From Asparagopsis taxiformis (taxonomy: Eukaryota; Rhodophyta; Florideophyceae; Bonnemaisoniales; Bonnemaisoniaceae): a stretch of 64,000 bases of DNA. Under the pieces are notes generated by a model. That model was not told where the DNA came from. It was given only the letters and a program-made list of their open reading frames with translations, and made no database searches. The stretch lies in the NCBI GenBank assembly GCA_030407315.1, contig JALQPE010000277.1, positions 1 through 64,000 on the forward strand. Direction: 5' to 3'. A program made the position numbers and the translations under genes. How positions within the stretch are numbered: the stretch's first letter is position 1; each line of letters opens with the position of its first letter. This document shows, one piece after another, positions 30,648 through 41,292 of this stretch.

Positions 30648-32021
30648 ATGCCAGCCAGTCGCACATCAAACTTGGAAGCAGTGTTGTGCAATGCGCGCGC
30701 ACGTCTACACGGCACATCACATGTGCCCGACCAACTTGATGCTCAACCATCTCTTTCTTCTCGCATGCAACAAACGCTAAACGAACTCTACGCACTTCTC
30801 AACACCGCTCTCACAGATCCGCAGGCTCCAACACCGTCCGCCCTTTTGATCGGTGCCCCGGGCAGCGGCAAAACACTCCTAACCAACCGCGTGCTACATC
30901 TACTCGACGATCTCCAACCACTGACAGTACATTTCTCCGGTCTGCTACACGCAACACCGCTGGCCGCATGGCGTCATCTGGCGCACGAGCTGTCACGACA
31001 CGATACCTCTACAGCTGCAACAGCATCTGCCAACAACATCCAGGACTGTCTAGGTGTGATATCCAAACAGCTGCAGCGACTACGCGACGCCTCACGTCCA
31101 TTCATCATTATACTGCACGAATTTGATCGTTTTGTATCCGCGACCGCTGCGGGCATGTCACAAAACGTACTCTACTCGCTATTCAACTTTATGCAGGATC
31201 GCACGCTGCGCAGCGCGTGTATCGCCACAACGGCACATATCGACGTGACTGACGCGTTAGAGAAGCGCGTCAAATCACGCTTTGCGCATCGTGAATTAAT
31301 ACTACCACTCGCGGAAACGACGGATGAAGTGTTGCAATTTGTACGAGCAGCCCTGCTACCCATCGCGTCGCCAGCGGACGAGGACGCGGACGCAGCGCTG
31401 AAACGGCCCGAGATGTTCGATCGCGTCATGGGCGGCGTTTTGGACGCGCAAAGATGCCGTATGGCGGTGCGCAAGTTTATGTATCGAACACGCGTGATCG
31501 CACCGGTGCTACGTGCGTTCGACGCGGCCATTGTGGCGGCGTTTGATGCGCCGATGAAGACGACGGGACAGATGAACGCGGCATGGGTGCAGCGGCGCGT
31601 GGATGCGGCCTGTCTAGCTGTGGAGGAGAGTCTTCGGGTGGATGATACGTCGCGGAGGATGATTACGGGATTGTCGGTTTTGGAAATCGCACTGCTTGTT
31701 TCGTTGCGAAAGTTGGAGGCGCTGGCGGCGGAGCATGAGGGCGTTGGACGGCCGGTTTTTGGGGACGTGTTTCGTCAGTACCAGACGTTGGAGAAGGGCG
31801 ATCATGGGCTGTTGGCATCGAATGACGGGGAGCGGACGATGGCGAAAGGTGTGGCGGAGAAAGCGTGGGAGAAATTGGTGGAATGCGGGTTGGTGTGTAG
31901 AAGCGGACATGGTCCCAAGGACATGAGAGAGGTGCAATTGGCAGTAGCGGGACCGTTGGTTGATGAGGCGTTGATGAATCATCCACATATGTCGACGGCT
32001 ATGAAATCTTGGGGGAGATAG
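30648..32021 (+). CDS. ORC4: Origin recognition complex subunit 4
   Basis: 457 aa from the ATG at 30648; an in-frame GTG at 30633 is not needed. AAA+ domain with Walker A GAPGSGKT (about residues 69-76). The sensor region THIDVTDALEKRVKSRFAHRELILPL is the ORC4 signature (LEKRVKSRFSHR in animals). ORC4 is one of the core subunits that load MCM helicase on origins. The Walker B core reads IIILHEFDRF, with His157 where most ORC4 proteins have Asp (LDEFD). Glu158 remains, so ATP binding may persist with altered Mg coordination. A winged-helix-like C-terminus follows (LSVLEIALLVSLRKLEAL). Converges on the methyltransferase gene. Confidence 0.93.
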   Translation: MPASRTSNLEAVLCNARARLHGTSHVPDQLDAQPSLSSRMQQTLNELYALLNTALTDPQAPTPSALLIGAPGSGKTLLTNRVLHLLDDLQPLTVHFSGLLHATPLAAWRHLAHELSRHDTSTAATASANNIQDCLGVISKQLQRLRDASRPFIIILHEFDRFVSATAAGMSQNVLYSLFNFMQDRTLRSACIATTAHIDVTDALEKRVKSRFAHRELILPLAETTDEVLQFVRAALLPIASPADEDADAALKRPEMFDRVMGGVLDAQRCRMAVRKFMYRTRVIAPVLRAFDAAIVAAFDAPMKTTGQMNAAWVQRRVDAACLAVEESLRVDDTSRRMITGLSVLEIALLVSLRKLEALAAEHEGVGRPVFGDVFRQYQTLEKGDHGLLASNDGERTMAKGVAEKAWEKLVECGLVCRSGHGPKDMREVQLAVAGPLVDEALMNHPHMSTAMKSWGR

Positions 32022-32380
32022 AGAATGGATGTGTGGGAGATTAATTGATGGGCGCATGGTTGCCAATGGATAGGTAGAGCGATGCAGTTGTCAACAAGAC
32101 GACGGACTTGCAACAAGCTGAGTGGTGTTGAATCTACTAGGATCATATTATTTTCTGCGCGTTTACAGTAAGTTGAGACATACCGGCGGTTGTGAGCCAT
32201 ACAGGACAATATGGCGCCTGTCGACTCGACACTGTACAATTGTGATATTATCAACGCAATTCACAGTAAGCGGCGCGTGTCCAATCACCAGGCGCGTGCC
32301 ATGCCCGCGATTATTTACAAGTACAACTGATGCGTTACCTAATTTAGTATCCATACTACCGTTACAATAGACGCTCACTA
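32022..32380. terminator. Intergenic 3' region between convergent genes
   Basis: About 360 nt between the ORC4 and methyltransferase stops, presumably holding both polyadenylation regions. No gene seen. Confidence 0.35.
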
Positions 32381-33112
32381 CTACTCATCCCGTTTAGAAT
32401 AGCATCCGTACGTGATCTCCTTGAAAAAGTACTCGACCGGTATAATAGTGTGAAACTGTTCCTCCAGTCCGTCATTCTCGCTGAAATCCTTTAGCAGTGG
32501 ATTGAGATCCATATCATCATCCTTGCGCATACTCCATTTTATCATGTCCCAGAAAAACGCCGCCGGTCGATGATGATGCTCATGTCCATGCGCACCATGT
32601 TCTCCCTCACCATGCGCGTGTCCATGATCGTGCTTATGGACACCATGATCCATCATCAGTAGCTTGCCACCCGGTTTAAGCACGCGCACCATCTCAGCGA
32701 TAGCATCGCAACGGCCGTCGACATGGCTGACGACGAAAAAGCAAACCACAGCGTCAAAGTGCGCATCAGCAAACGGTAGCATAGGTAGTGCGCCGTCAAT
32801 GACGCTCACATCAGCCACACCAGTCGCCCGTCCCTCCAGCTTGGCTGCGATTCGGTCGCGCATGCCCTTGTCCGGCTCGGAGAGCGTTAAGGACGCAAAG
32901 CGTCCCGCAGATCCTTCATATGCGTTTGCAAGCAGCGTCGAGCCAGTACCAGCGCCGATTTCCAGTACGGTGGCGCCGCGAGGAATGGTGTCCACTAGTT
33001 CGCGTCGCTTGGCGGTGATGGACGGCGGTTCTTCGTTGGCGTCGTAGCGCCACGCGAACAGCGCCGATAGCACCGAGGTAAATAGGTCGGAAAGAATGGT
33101 CCACAGTGACAT
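32381..33112 (-). CDS. METTL7-like SAM-dependent methyltransferase with a His-rich loop
   Basis: 243 aa. The N-terminal hydrophobic helix (SLWTILSDLFTSVLSALFAW) resembles the membrane anchor of METTL7 proteins. A class I methyltransferase fold follows: VLEIGAGTG (motif I), SEPDKGM (acidic end of beta2), ALPMLPFADAHFDAVVCFFVVSHV (motifs II-III), MVRVLKPGGKLLMMDHG. The methyltransferase 11 family acts on small thiols, lipids or quinones. After the MDHG motif, where family members have their HV/F loop, there is an insertion of about 25 residues with alternating His (HKHDHGHAHGEGEH), which could bind metal. The tail PVEYFFKEITYGCYSK is family-like. Likely on the ER or lipid-droplet surface. Confidence 0.85.
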   Translation of the reverse strand: MSLWTILSDLFTSVLSALFAWRYDANEEPPSITAKRRELVDTIPRGATVLEIGAGTGSTLLANAYEGSAGRFASLTLSEPDKGMRDRIAAKLEGRATGVADVSVIDGALPMLPFADAHFDAVVCFFVVSHVDGRCDAIAEMVRVLKPGGKLLMMDHGVHKHDHGHAHGEGEHGAHGHEHHHRPAAFFWDMIKWSMRKDDDMDLNPLLKDFSENDGLEEQFHTIIPVEYFFKEITYGCYSKRDE

Positions 33113-33749
33113 TGGTATGCTATCAGATATTTTGGTGTGTTGGCATTATCGAGGCGAATGTGCTTGCGTGTGTGCGCGCTGTGCGATCGGTGCATTTACA
33201 AATGAATGGCTGCAAAATTTGGACTCAATCCACAGTTGGCATGTGCAGTTTCATAATACACTGCACGCTCAGGCCCTATAGGTCTCGTGAAACGGTACAC
33301 TCGTTATCGGCCCTCCAGCCGTCATGAATCAAACAAATTGTTTTCGACTCGCACTCCGCCTCATATCTACACGCAGCACTGCGTTGCTATGCGCTATTCT
33401 GCGCACGCACCCGCTTCTTACACGCCGCGCACACGCGTGTGTCTTTCCATCGACTAGTTGCCTCACGCAACTCTCCACGTTGCTACTTATATTGCCATCC
33501 CTCCCGCCGCCATACCCATCCGTCTCATCGTTTGCCTCCCATCCCGCCCAAACGCGACAACCTCTCCCTGACGCCTTTTCGTAACCGCCAGGGAATGGCT
33601 TTCCAAGAACTTTCATCAGACGCTGACCTGGAGCCGGACGACTAACCCTACTCGCCTCGTACTTCTTCGACCCCTCTATCCACCCGCCTACCCGCCACCC
33701 CCACTAAGCATCAACACCCCCGCTACCGTCGCCGCCCAACGACCCCACC
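33113..33749. promoter_or_regulatory. Divergent region of the methyltransferase and kinase genes
   Basis: About 640 nt between two opposite starts. The part next to the kinase (33480-33749) is strongly C-rich, as are the leaders of the genes at 16134 and 41543. No gene supported. Confidence 0.4.
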
Positions 33750-36700
33750 ATGGGCAACGCTTTTGGCATTCCGCTCGCAAAGGGCCTGCACGACTCCGAT
33801 GCCGCCACCATCTTCCACAACCTAGACTTGAATAGCAACGGCTATCTCACCCTCAAAGACCTCATGGACGTCGCCACTCCCGGTCTCATGATGCCCCACT
33901 CCCTCCCGGCCCTCTTCTTCTTCGACGAGGAAAAGGACGGCACCCTCACAGCCCCCGAATTTGTCGCACTCGTGCACTTTTGCCAATCCGAAAAGCGCAA
34001 AGTGGAGGCTGCTCTCATACATGACAAGCATTTCCGCGACTTAATCCATCGCGCATCCCGAGCCGGCGTAACTGACTGCTCCATGCCTTGCCGCTCCTCC
34101 TTCCGTCGCTTCTCATCATACTCCAATGTCCGTTCTGTATTCTCGTCCCGTGCATTATCATGCCACCCGTCCTCCGCCGTCCCCCCAGTTTACCCTGCCT
34201 GTAGTCCCACCCGTAACGGTCTATCCAGTTTTTCCTCCTCCTCCTCCTCCGATGAACACCACCCGCAGCGCCGCCGCACCACTCTCTGCAGCCCGAACAC
34301 CACTCCGCTTCATCAGAGACTTCCTCCATGGACCAGGATGAACACCACCCCGTCCAACCGCAGCAACAACCAAGGTCCGTCGCGATGTACTCGTCCCAGG
34401 CAGAGTTTTACCAGTATCGAGACGACTTGGATGATCCTCCAGATCCTGAACTTCGCGACCCGCAGAATCGCACCGCTCTGGACGCTGCTGTGCTCGAGAA
34501 CATCGTGCACGCCAACATTCACAAGCTCGCCGACCTCCTGCATACGGAAGGCTCGCGAGAACAGTTTATGGCCTGGCTCTGGAATCTGGCCGACTTCAAT
34601 TCCAGTGGTGTGGTCACCTTGGATGAGCTCCATGTCTTCCTCACCGCTCTCAGTGAGGACGGTATTGATCTGGAAGAGCTGGCCTTCTACAGGGAAGGCG
34701 GTGTCCCGCTTGAGGAATGCATTATCAACGAATTTGATACCACTCATACTGGCCTACTCACCAGAGATGAGTTTATGGTCCTGGCCGATCTCGTCACGCG
34801 CGAATATGAATTTTGGGAAAACCGACATCTGGAGCGCATTGGTGACTATGAGCTCGGTCGAACCATTGGCCGCGGTAGTAGCGGTGTAGTAAGACTAGCC
34901 TGCCATGTCGTGAGTCGACAAAAAGTCGCCATCAAGATTATCAAAAAGGGAAAGTGTTCAGATCTGAGCAGACTTGACCGCGAGATTCAGTCGCTCATGG
35001 CAGCAAAACACAAGAACATTGTGGCATTGGAGGAAGTTCTTGAGTCTGAGAATAACCTTTTTATTGTGATGGAATTGTGTGGCGGTGGCTCAATGGTTGA
35101 CATTGTCCGACTGTATCCAGAGGAGCGGATGCCGGAAGAGACAGCTAGGTTTTTCATGCGACAAGTTTTTGAAGCTATTGCCTTTTGTCATCGCAATGGC
35201 ATCTGTCACCGAGACATCCGCCTCGACAATATTATGCTCGACAATGCAGGCAATGTGAAAGTCACCGACTTTGGCCACAGTGGTATCTATACTCCCGGCT
35301 GGGATCTGTTCTCCACTTCTCTAGTCGGTTCTGTTTACAACCTTTCTCCAGAGCAGATTAGAGGTCAATGCTACAGTGGGGAGAAAATTGACATATGGTC
35401 TGCGGGCGTTGCCGTGTATTGTCTACTTGTGGGGCATCCTCCATTTTTCGACGCAGACGTGTCACCACTCCTGCAGAAGATTACTAGTTGCGACTTTGAA
35501 ATCCCCGAGTTCATATCCGAGAAAGCAGGGGATCTCATTCAGTGCATGATTCGTGCTGTGCCGGAAGAACGCATTACCATTCAACAAATGCTGCATCACC
35601 CGTGGTTTTACGATGGGCCAGAATTTGGACCGTCCATGGATGTTGTGGTGATTCCGTTGGACTCCTTTTATAAGAAGAGGCCAGATATCGCTGAAGTTAT
35701 TTTGGCCATGACCATTTATGAGCACAACCTTCATTCTCATCTTGCTGATACTCGTAACCCAAAGTGCTGTCCTTCGGATCTGCGCGGTCAGGAGTGGACG
35801 CTGAAATGTCTTTGTCCGAAGAGCAATATCAAGTTTTCTATCTCATTGTTCACCAAAGAACCGTGTCTGCGTAAGAAGGAAGGGAAAATTCCAGCAACAA
35901 TGAGCTGTTCTGTGCTGACCGATGCAGCTCTCAGCAAAGAAATGCCCAAGCGGTGCTCTCCGCGTGTTGCGAATGACAGTCTATGTGCAGATGCCCCAAA
36001 CAAAATTCGTAGAGAGGGTTCTATGGGAAATGCGATATTCTCCCTGGAGGCTGAAAGAAGTCAGAAAACTGGTGCAGTCCATGCACCTTTCCTTTCTCTC
36101 GGTACCTTGCCAGATTTCAGTGCGAAGGGTTGGAGTTCATCGCGGCCTCCCATCCGCAACGGCACAAGGAAGGATAGTCCGTGTTCTACAGGTTCTCCAA
36201 GAGAAGAATATCCAAGCTCTGTGGTCTGTAAAGGTCATGATGTTTTCGATTTCGAACGAGATAGTAACAATGAAGATTTCTCTGTGGCTTCGTTGCAGGT
36301 TAAAGTCGCAACTCCTGAGAAAGGGGTTGAGAACAAGAGTGGTTCAGGAAGCCGTATCAGAAGTCGGCGTGGACGGCATTCTCGGTCGCATTCGCTGGAT
36401 GAATCTGGAAGTTTGATGCGTCTGGATCGATCTGCAACTGTAGACGCATTCCCGTATCAGAAGGTGTATCCACAGCGTAAAATGCCGCAGGGAGTCGAAC
36501 AGCTGAACTTTGATCGGCCAGATCTTGCCACTCTGGAGTCCCTCGAAAGTGATTCACCTGTGGACGAATTGGATTCTGCAAAGAGCTTTAGAGGGCGAGC
36601 ATCGCGCCTAAATGCATTCCACAGGAGCGTCACTCTGCATGCTGTATCGTCGTACAGCAAGAGTTGTGAGCTGCCGTCTGTTCAGAGTAGCAGCAGGAAA

Positions 36701-37183
36701 GGTGACATTACACAAAAGTTGTGCCGGCATCCGTCGAAAGCGATATCACCTCAATCTCCTCAGACGTTGCGATACCCGCTGTCACCGCAGCATGAGATGC
36801 TAATGAATGACGCCGAAGATTTGGCGTTAATTCCGGCCGCGCTACCAGCAGTAATCGCACGACAGGGAATAGGCTGGAAAGTTGCCGGTCTCGGTGACAA
36901 CTTTGAGTTGTCTGGGATGGGCGCTGGTGGTGAGGCTTCGCCTGATTTCCAGCCCTACATAGAACTTCGTAGACATGACGGAGAAAGTGGTCTGTTCCTG
37001 AAGGTTTGTAGAAAGTTCAAAACGATTTGTACAACCAAGTTAGCAGCGACAGCGGAGAAGCACAGGATGCGATCAGCCAAAAGCAGGAGCATTTCTTCTC
37101 TTCGCCGAACTGGGTCATCAAAGAGTATAGACTCCACCATAACGGCCGCTTCAGTAGAAGCAATGCGAGCGCATGCACTTTAG
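33750..37183 (+). CDS. Protein kinase with four N-terminal EF-hands and an N-myristoylation start
   Basis: Model of two exons, 33750-34067 and 34292-37183 (1069 aa). The 224-nt intron starts GTAACT and ends CTCTCTGCAG, in phase 0; an acceptor at 34318 is an alternative. The N-terminus MGNAFG suits N-myristoylation. EF-hand loops start near residues 26 (DLNSNGYLTLKD), 59 (DEEKDGTLTAPE), 207 (DFNSSGVVTLDE) and 255 (DTTHTGLLTRDE). The kinase domain runs about 290-550: GRGSSGVVRLA, VAIKII, CHRDIRLDN, DFGHSG, SPEQI and DIWSAGVAVYCLLVG. It is CAMK/SnRK-like; the HRD-loop Lys is Arg. The last 500 residues are Ser-rich and disordered, with a short conserved-looking segment near residue 980. CDPKs have the reverse order. 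Confidence 0.8.
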
Positions 37184-37268
37184 AAGACACTAACTGGGAC
37201 TAAGTCTACGACGTATGCGTAGCTGTTTTGTAAATTGTATATCTACGATCGGTATTGTATGGCATGAG

Positions 37269-38450
37269 TTAGCGATTGGATGATGCGGGGGCAATGCCAT
37301 CTTTGCGAGTGGCTTTTGACAAATACGCCGGTTTGGGTTTATGGCGCGGCGATTTGGGCACCACCAATGGCGCCGACACACGAAAAGTCACGTGTGGCTG
37401 CGTTGGAGGTGGCTCTGTGCACTTGTTAGCTTGTTGTACATCTTGGTTAGTGACATGATACGTGTCACGCTGCTGCGTCGATGGAGCTTTCCCGTCTGCA
37501 TAGGCTGCAAGCGGTTGAGTTGACTGCATGGCAACTGTTACATTGTCCGTAAGTAATTGAGACGGCGCATCTATTTCGGCAATGTCCAGCGAGCGCGGAA
37601 TACGAGTCTGAGGTCGATATGGAATCACCTGTTGCGATCGTGGATGTGGTGGCAACAACTGGTTAATGAACGGATAATTTTCCTGCTGCCGCGTGTTGGT
37701 AACGGGCGCATAATTACCGTGCAACGGATGCAGCGGCTCTTGGACAGTGGGCGAAGCAAATTGTTCATGAAAGGTGTATTTTTCATAATCAGCCACAGCT
37801 GGATTCCTACCCTCATTATACGCGAGTTGAAAACAATGCGGCACAGCAACATCGCTACCAATAGCAGTGCCTGCATCTGCATCTGCATGCGCAGCAGTAT
37901 CAAGATAAGCAAATCCATCCGTACCTAACACAGCGGTTGGACTAGCCTCGTATCTACTGGACTGCATTTGAACGTGCAAAGGAAGCGACACTACATAATC
38001 CGACTGCTGCTGCGCGCCATCAGCAGCAAACTGGGCGTAGTTTTCATCGAAATGCGCCGGCACCATGTCCGGCACATGGCTCTGCACCTGCAGCATTTCA
38101 TAGTCCACAACGCCGTACGTCTCGGACGGCCTGTTCTCCGGCCAGCCGAGCGTCATGGGCGGCGCGAAGCGCACGTGATTGTACGGTTTGAAGCACGGCT
38201 GCGGAAGCGGGAGCACGGCCGTGCCGTTGATGCAGTCCATGACACAGATGGTGCGCGTGGGTGTTGGCGTTGGCGCGACCGATTGTGACTGACAATGCGC
38301 GTCGGCATCCCAGTGCGTCGACAGCATATCGATGCGGGACGAACAGAATTTCGCCGCGCAGCCGCGATGCACGCCGATGATTTTTATACTGTAGGTCGGT
38401 TGATCGGCGCGGCGCTGTTTTTTCACGCTCCGCAAAGGTTGACCGGCCAT
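37269..38450 (-). CDS. Hypothetical protein
   Basis: 393 aa, not recognised. It begins with a basic stretch (SVKKQRRADQ) and a TYSIKIIGVHRGCAAKFCSS segment that looks folded. Most of the rest is Pro/Gln/His/Ala-rich and probably disordered, including an Ala-Asp alternation (HADADAGTAIG) and QPHVTFRVSAPLVVPKSPRHKPKPAYL near the end. No membrane segment. It converges on the kinase gene with 85 nt between the stops. A transcription-related protein is conceivable but not supported. Confidence 0.55.
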   Translation of the reverse strand: MAGQPLRSVKKQRRADQPTYSIKIIGVHRGCAAKFCSSRIDMLSTHWDADAHCQSQSVAPTPTPTRTICVMDCINGTAVLPLPQPCFKPYNHVRFAPPMTLGWPENRPSETYGVVDYEMLQVQSHVPDMVPAHFDENYAQFAADGAQQQSDYVVSLPLHVQMQSSRYEASPTAVLGTDGFAYLDTAAHADADAGTAIGSDVAVPHCFQLAYNEGRNPAVADYEKYTFHEQFASPTVQEPLHPLHGNYAPVTNTRQQENYPFINQLLPPHPRSQQVIPYRPQTRIPRSLDIAEIDAPSQLLTDNVTVAMQSTQPLAAYADGKAPSTQQRDTYHVTNQDVQQANKCTEPPPTQPHVTFRVSAPLVVPKSPRHKPKPAYLSKATRKDGIAPASSNR

Positions 38451-39084
38451 TGTGTGGCACAGTTGGCACTGGCGCTTACGTCCGCTTGACGGTTGACTGG
38501 GGGCGTCATTTTTTCAAAACTAAACATTGGCATTGTTTTTTAACGCCGCACTCGATTCGATTGCATCGCTCAAGTTGGGCGCTAACGTCATGGCGTTGCA
38601 TCATCGGCGATTCTTTCCCGTGCGCGCCCCCGTACAATTGGCATATGCGTGTAACACGATTATATATTAAAGTATTGGCGATGGCAATCTATGGGTCACG
38701 GACAAGTCGCACGTTGCGCCGTTCAAGCGAGTGCAGCAAGCAGTCAACTCGACCAGCTGTAATCCGCTCACTCTTTCAACTTTACACCTCAGCAATGCTC
38801 TGGTGCGTGACACGTAGACTTGAACAGTTTCAATTGTTGTTGACGTTACATCATTTCTGTTCCTTTACTCAACACCGCGCCGATTCGGTTGCCATGTCAT
38901 TAGCGGTCCCACCGTCATTAACAAACAAACAGCAAAAGTTGTTCAACCCTGGCGAGTCGTGGGATAGAGCAAAAGCTGCGGCTCAACTATCCCATAATAA
39001 ATCTACAGTTCCCTCACCAGTAATACTGCACCAATACCAGTAGTGTAGAGAATTACGACATTACTGCAACCACTAATCATACCA
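38451..39084. other. Intergenic; possible tiny ORF
   Basis: About 630 nt. A TATATATTAAA stretch lies at about 38661 and an ACGTTAC word at 38843. A frame from the ATG at about 38894 encodes 49 residues (MSLAVPPSLTNK...), too short to judge. Confidence 0.35.
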
Positions 39085-40257
39085 TTACACATACGGATAC
39101 AATCTATCTTGAGCTTCTTCCTCTAGCTTTGCTCGCTTACGTTCTCGCTCCTCTTTCATTTGTTCGTACTTTTCCGGAAAGAATACTCGCATCACCAGTC
39201 GCACCGGCAGACACAGCAGGAAGAAAAACGCGTAAATTATAATTACGCCGAGCAAGAATGGCACTAGCAACACGAAAATGATCAGCGCCAAAATCCAACC
39301 GCATCCCTTGATGCTCAGCAACACGCTCAGCCATTTCGGCAGTTCGACTGGCTGCTGTCGACTTTCCCATTCCTGATACGTCTGATTAGGCGTTTCATTG
39401 TCCTCGCCAGTTTGCGACAAAAATTGGTCGTACAACGTCTTCTTGACAACGTTGGTGAGCGTATCATATGCCTGCGAAACGCTAGTCATAGCATTCTCCG
39501 CGCCTTCAAGCTGGCATTTATCCGGATGCAACAAGCGAGCCAACGTATAGTAGTTCTTCTTCATCTGCGCACTGTTGGCATCGGTGGATACGTGCAGCAC
39601 CGCATAGTGATTTGGTGCTGTCTTAATGCGCTCGATTTCGGCTTGCGCTGTGCCGGGGAATTTATCATCGGAGGACGGTTTAGCACTGGCGCTCTCCTTT
39701 TTGTTTGCCGCCGCTTCTTCAGCGGTCTCCGACGTCCTCTGCGACGGGTCGTCGGGGCTGAATTCGGTTTGGGCCTTTCCTGGACCGTGAACGGATTCCA
39801 GGGCGGCGATGAACTTGTTGGCCTTTTCAATGCCGGCTATCAAGTTTTCATCGCCGGGACAGCGGGTAAGACCTTGAGCAAATGTGGACTTTGCGCCGAG
39901 ATAATCCTCATTCTCAAACTGAGCGGTTCCTTTTCTCCACCAACCCTACAAAGTTGAAAGCACGCTGAAGGAGCAGCGAGTTAGTCAAGTGCAGGACGGA
40001 CGGAGCGAGTTGTAGAAACGAGAATGGCAACATACCTTTGACCAGGTGCCATCGAGTTCGATGCAGATTTCGGCGTCTTGCTTGGCTTTGCCATAGTCGC
40101 CGAGCTTTAGATAGGCGGCGGAGCGGTTTGAAAACAGAGCGGCATTAGTGGGTTCAATTTCGATGCCTTCGGTGTAGAGTTGAACGGCCTTGGAATAATC
40201 GGCTGCCTGGTAGGCTTCGTTACCTTTTTCTTTCAACTCGGCCATCTGGGCCACCAT
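39085..40257 (-). CDS. TPR and J-domain co-chaperone with C-terminal membrane segment
   Basis: Two exons: 40257-40036 and 39945-39085, 360 aa. The 90-nt intron starts GTATGT, has a perfect ACTAAC branch site, ends TTTGTAG, and is in phase 0. Three TPRs (about residues 3-110: KEKGNEAYQAADYSKAV, AALFSNRSAAYLKLGDY, and WWRKGTAQFENEDYLGAKS, the last across the splice junction). A charged linker precedes the J domain (about 185-250: NHYAVLHVSTDAN, LARLLHPDK, AYDTLT, LYDQF) with the HPD motif that stimulates Hsp70. A strongly hydrophobic stretch (about 282-318) and a basic/acidic tail follow. Likely an ER-membrane co-chaperone recruiting Hsp70/Hsp90 through the TPRs. Confidence 0.85.
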
Positions 40258-40713
40258 GCACGAGGAAATCGGGGGAATAGGGCGGGGAGGACGGACGCGG
40301 TGATGGGGGATACAAGGCGTCCGACCGCAACGTAGGGACGTACAAGGGCGGCAGCGCGCAAGACGGGACGCGGAACGATGCGGTCGTGTGACGGTGGTTG
40401 CTACGCGCAGCGACAAGAGGAACAAGGCGGAGGCAAAGGACGCAAGTTTTTGGACGGTTTGGACGCGCTGTAAAAATAAGTTTAAATAACGGCGGGCGAA
40501 AAATGATTTGATTGGTGCTGGTGACGTTTTTTTGATGATAAAATTGTGTGGGTACTAATAAATGTGTCCCAGTTGGGCTGTGCGAGCGATGAACAAATCT
40601 CATATTTATCTGCTCGTCGCGTCGCGCGATGTCCACGTCCATGTTGGACGAACGAGACGCGATGCATCCATCGTCATTCGCTGCCACCTTTCTAAACGCA
40701 TCCAGTCTGGCAT
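40258..40713. other. Intergenic, promoter of the TPR-J gene
   Basis: 456 nt upstream of the TPR-J start and downstream of the SPF27 stop. GC-rich near the start codon. Nothing else supported. Confidence 0.4.
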
Positions 40714-41292
40714 CTAATTTAAGCTAGACAATTGCTCCAACTTTCGTCGCTTGTTCACCGCTACAACGCGTTGACGCAGCGACGACAAATCGCGCTGCAT
40801 TACATCGGCCGCACTCGTCGCCTCCTGCACGGCGTCTTTCCACACTTGCGGCGCCAGTTGAGACACGAGCTCGCGAGCAGACGCCGCACGTGCCGCATAC
40901 GCCGCGCGCAGCAACGGTCGTGCTGTATAGTCCATGTTGATACGACCAATAGATGTTTGAGTAGCTGCTACACGATATGCATTAGCGAGATGCGGCGGTA
41001 GAGGCAACTGGTTGAGATACGATTGCGCCGAACGATGCATGGCAAGTTGTTCGGCGCGTACCAATGCGTGCGCGCGCGCCAGAGCGGCCGCCGACGGGCG
41101 CGCATCAATATAGGGCAACGACGGCAGTGGTGTGTCGCGTACAAGTGCCGTTTTCGGCGATGCAACACGATGATCGACGGATGACGGTGCGCGGCGCGGC
41201 GTTTCCGCAAGCAGAGTCACACTTGTTGACGCCATCATGCCCAAATCGGAACGATGCAATTTAGAAAAGTGGCGTATTTCCATTGGTACCAT
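40714..41292 (-). CDS. BCAS2: Pre-mRNA splicing factor SPF27/BCAS2-like
   Basis: 192 aa. The family pattern is visible: PLPSLPYIDARPSAAALARAHALVRAE near residue 60 (LPYID followed by the helix of BCAS2), SYLNQLP, and a long C-terminal helical pair (LAPQVWKDAVQEATSAADVMQRDL, LRQRVVAVNKRRKLEQL) matching the W...N...LE...L..L..EI..LNRKRK end of the family. SPF27 is a core subunit of the Prp19/NineTeen complex in the spliceosome. Length fits (about 200-225 aa). The true start may be the ATG at 41238 or 41235. Divergence from plant and animal versions makes this a moderate call. Confidence 0.7.
   Translation of the reverse strand: MVPMEIRHFSKLHRSDLGMMASTSVTLLAETPRRAPSSVDHRVASPKTALVRDTPLPSLPYIDARPSAAALARAHALVRAEQLAMHRSAQSYLNQLPLPPHLANAYRVAATQTSIGRINMDYTARPLLRAAYAARAASARELVSQLAPQVWKDAVQEATSAADVMQRDLSSLRQRVVAVNKRRKLEQLSSLN

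Noticed and set aside
34075..34889. Reading on of the EF-hand ORF without splicing
   Set aside because: After about 34068 the frame turns Ser/Arg/Pro-rich and never reaches the kinase; splicing restores EF-hands 3 and 4 and the kinase domain.
38450..39043. 197-residue plus-strand ORF
   Set aside because: It overlaps the start codon of the minus-strand gene at 38450 and reads through a TATA-like AT-rich stretch; the composition looks random.
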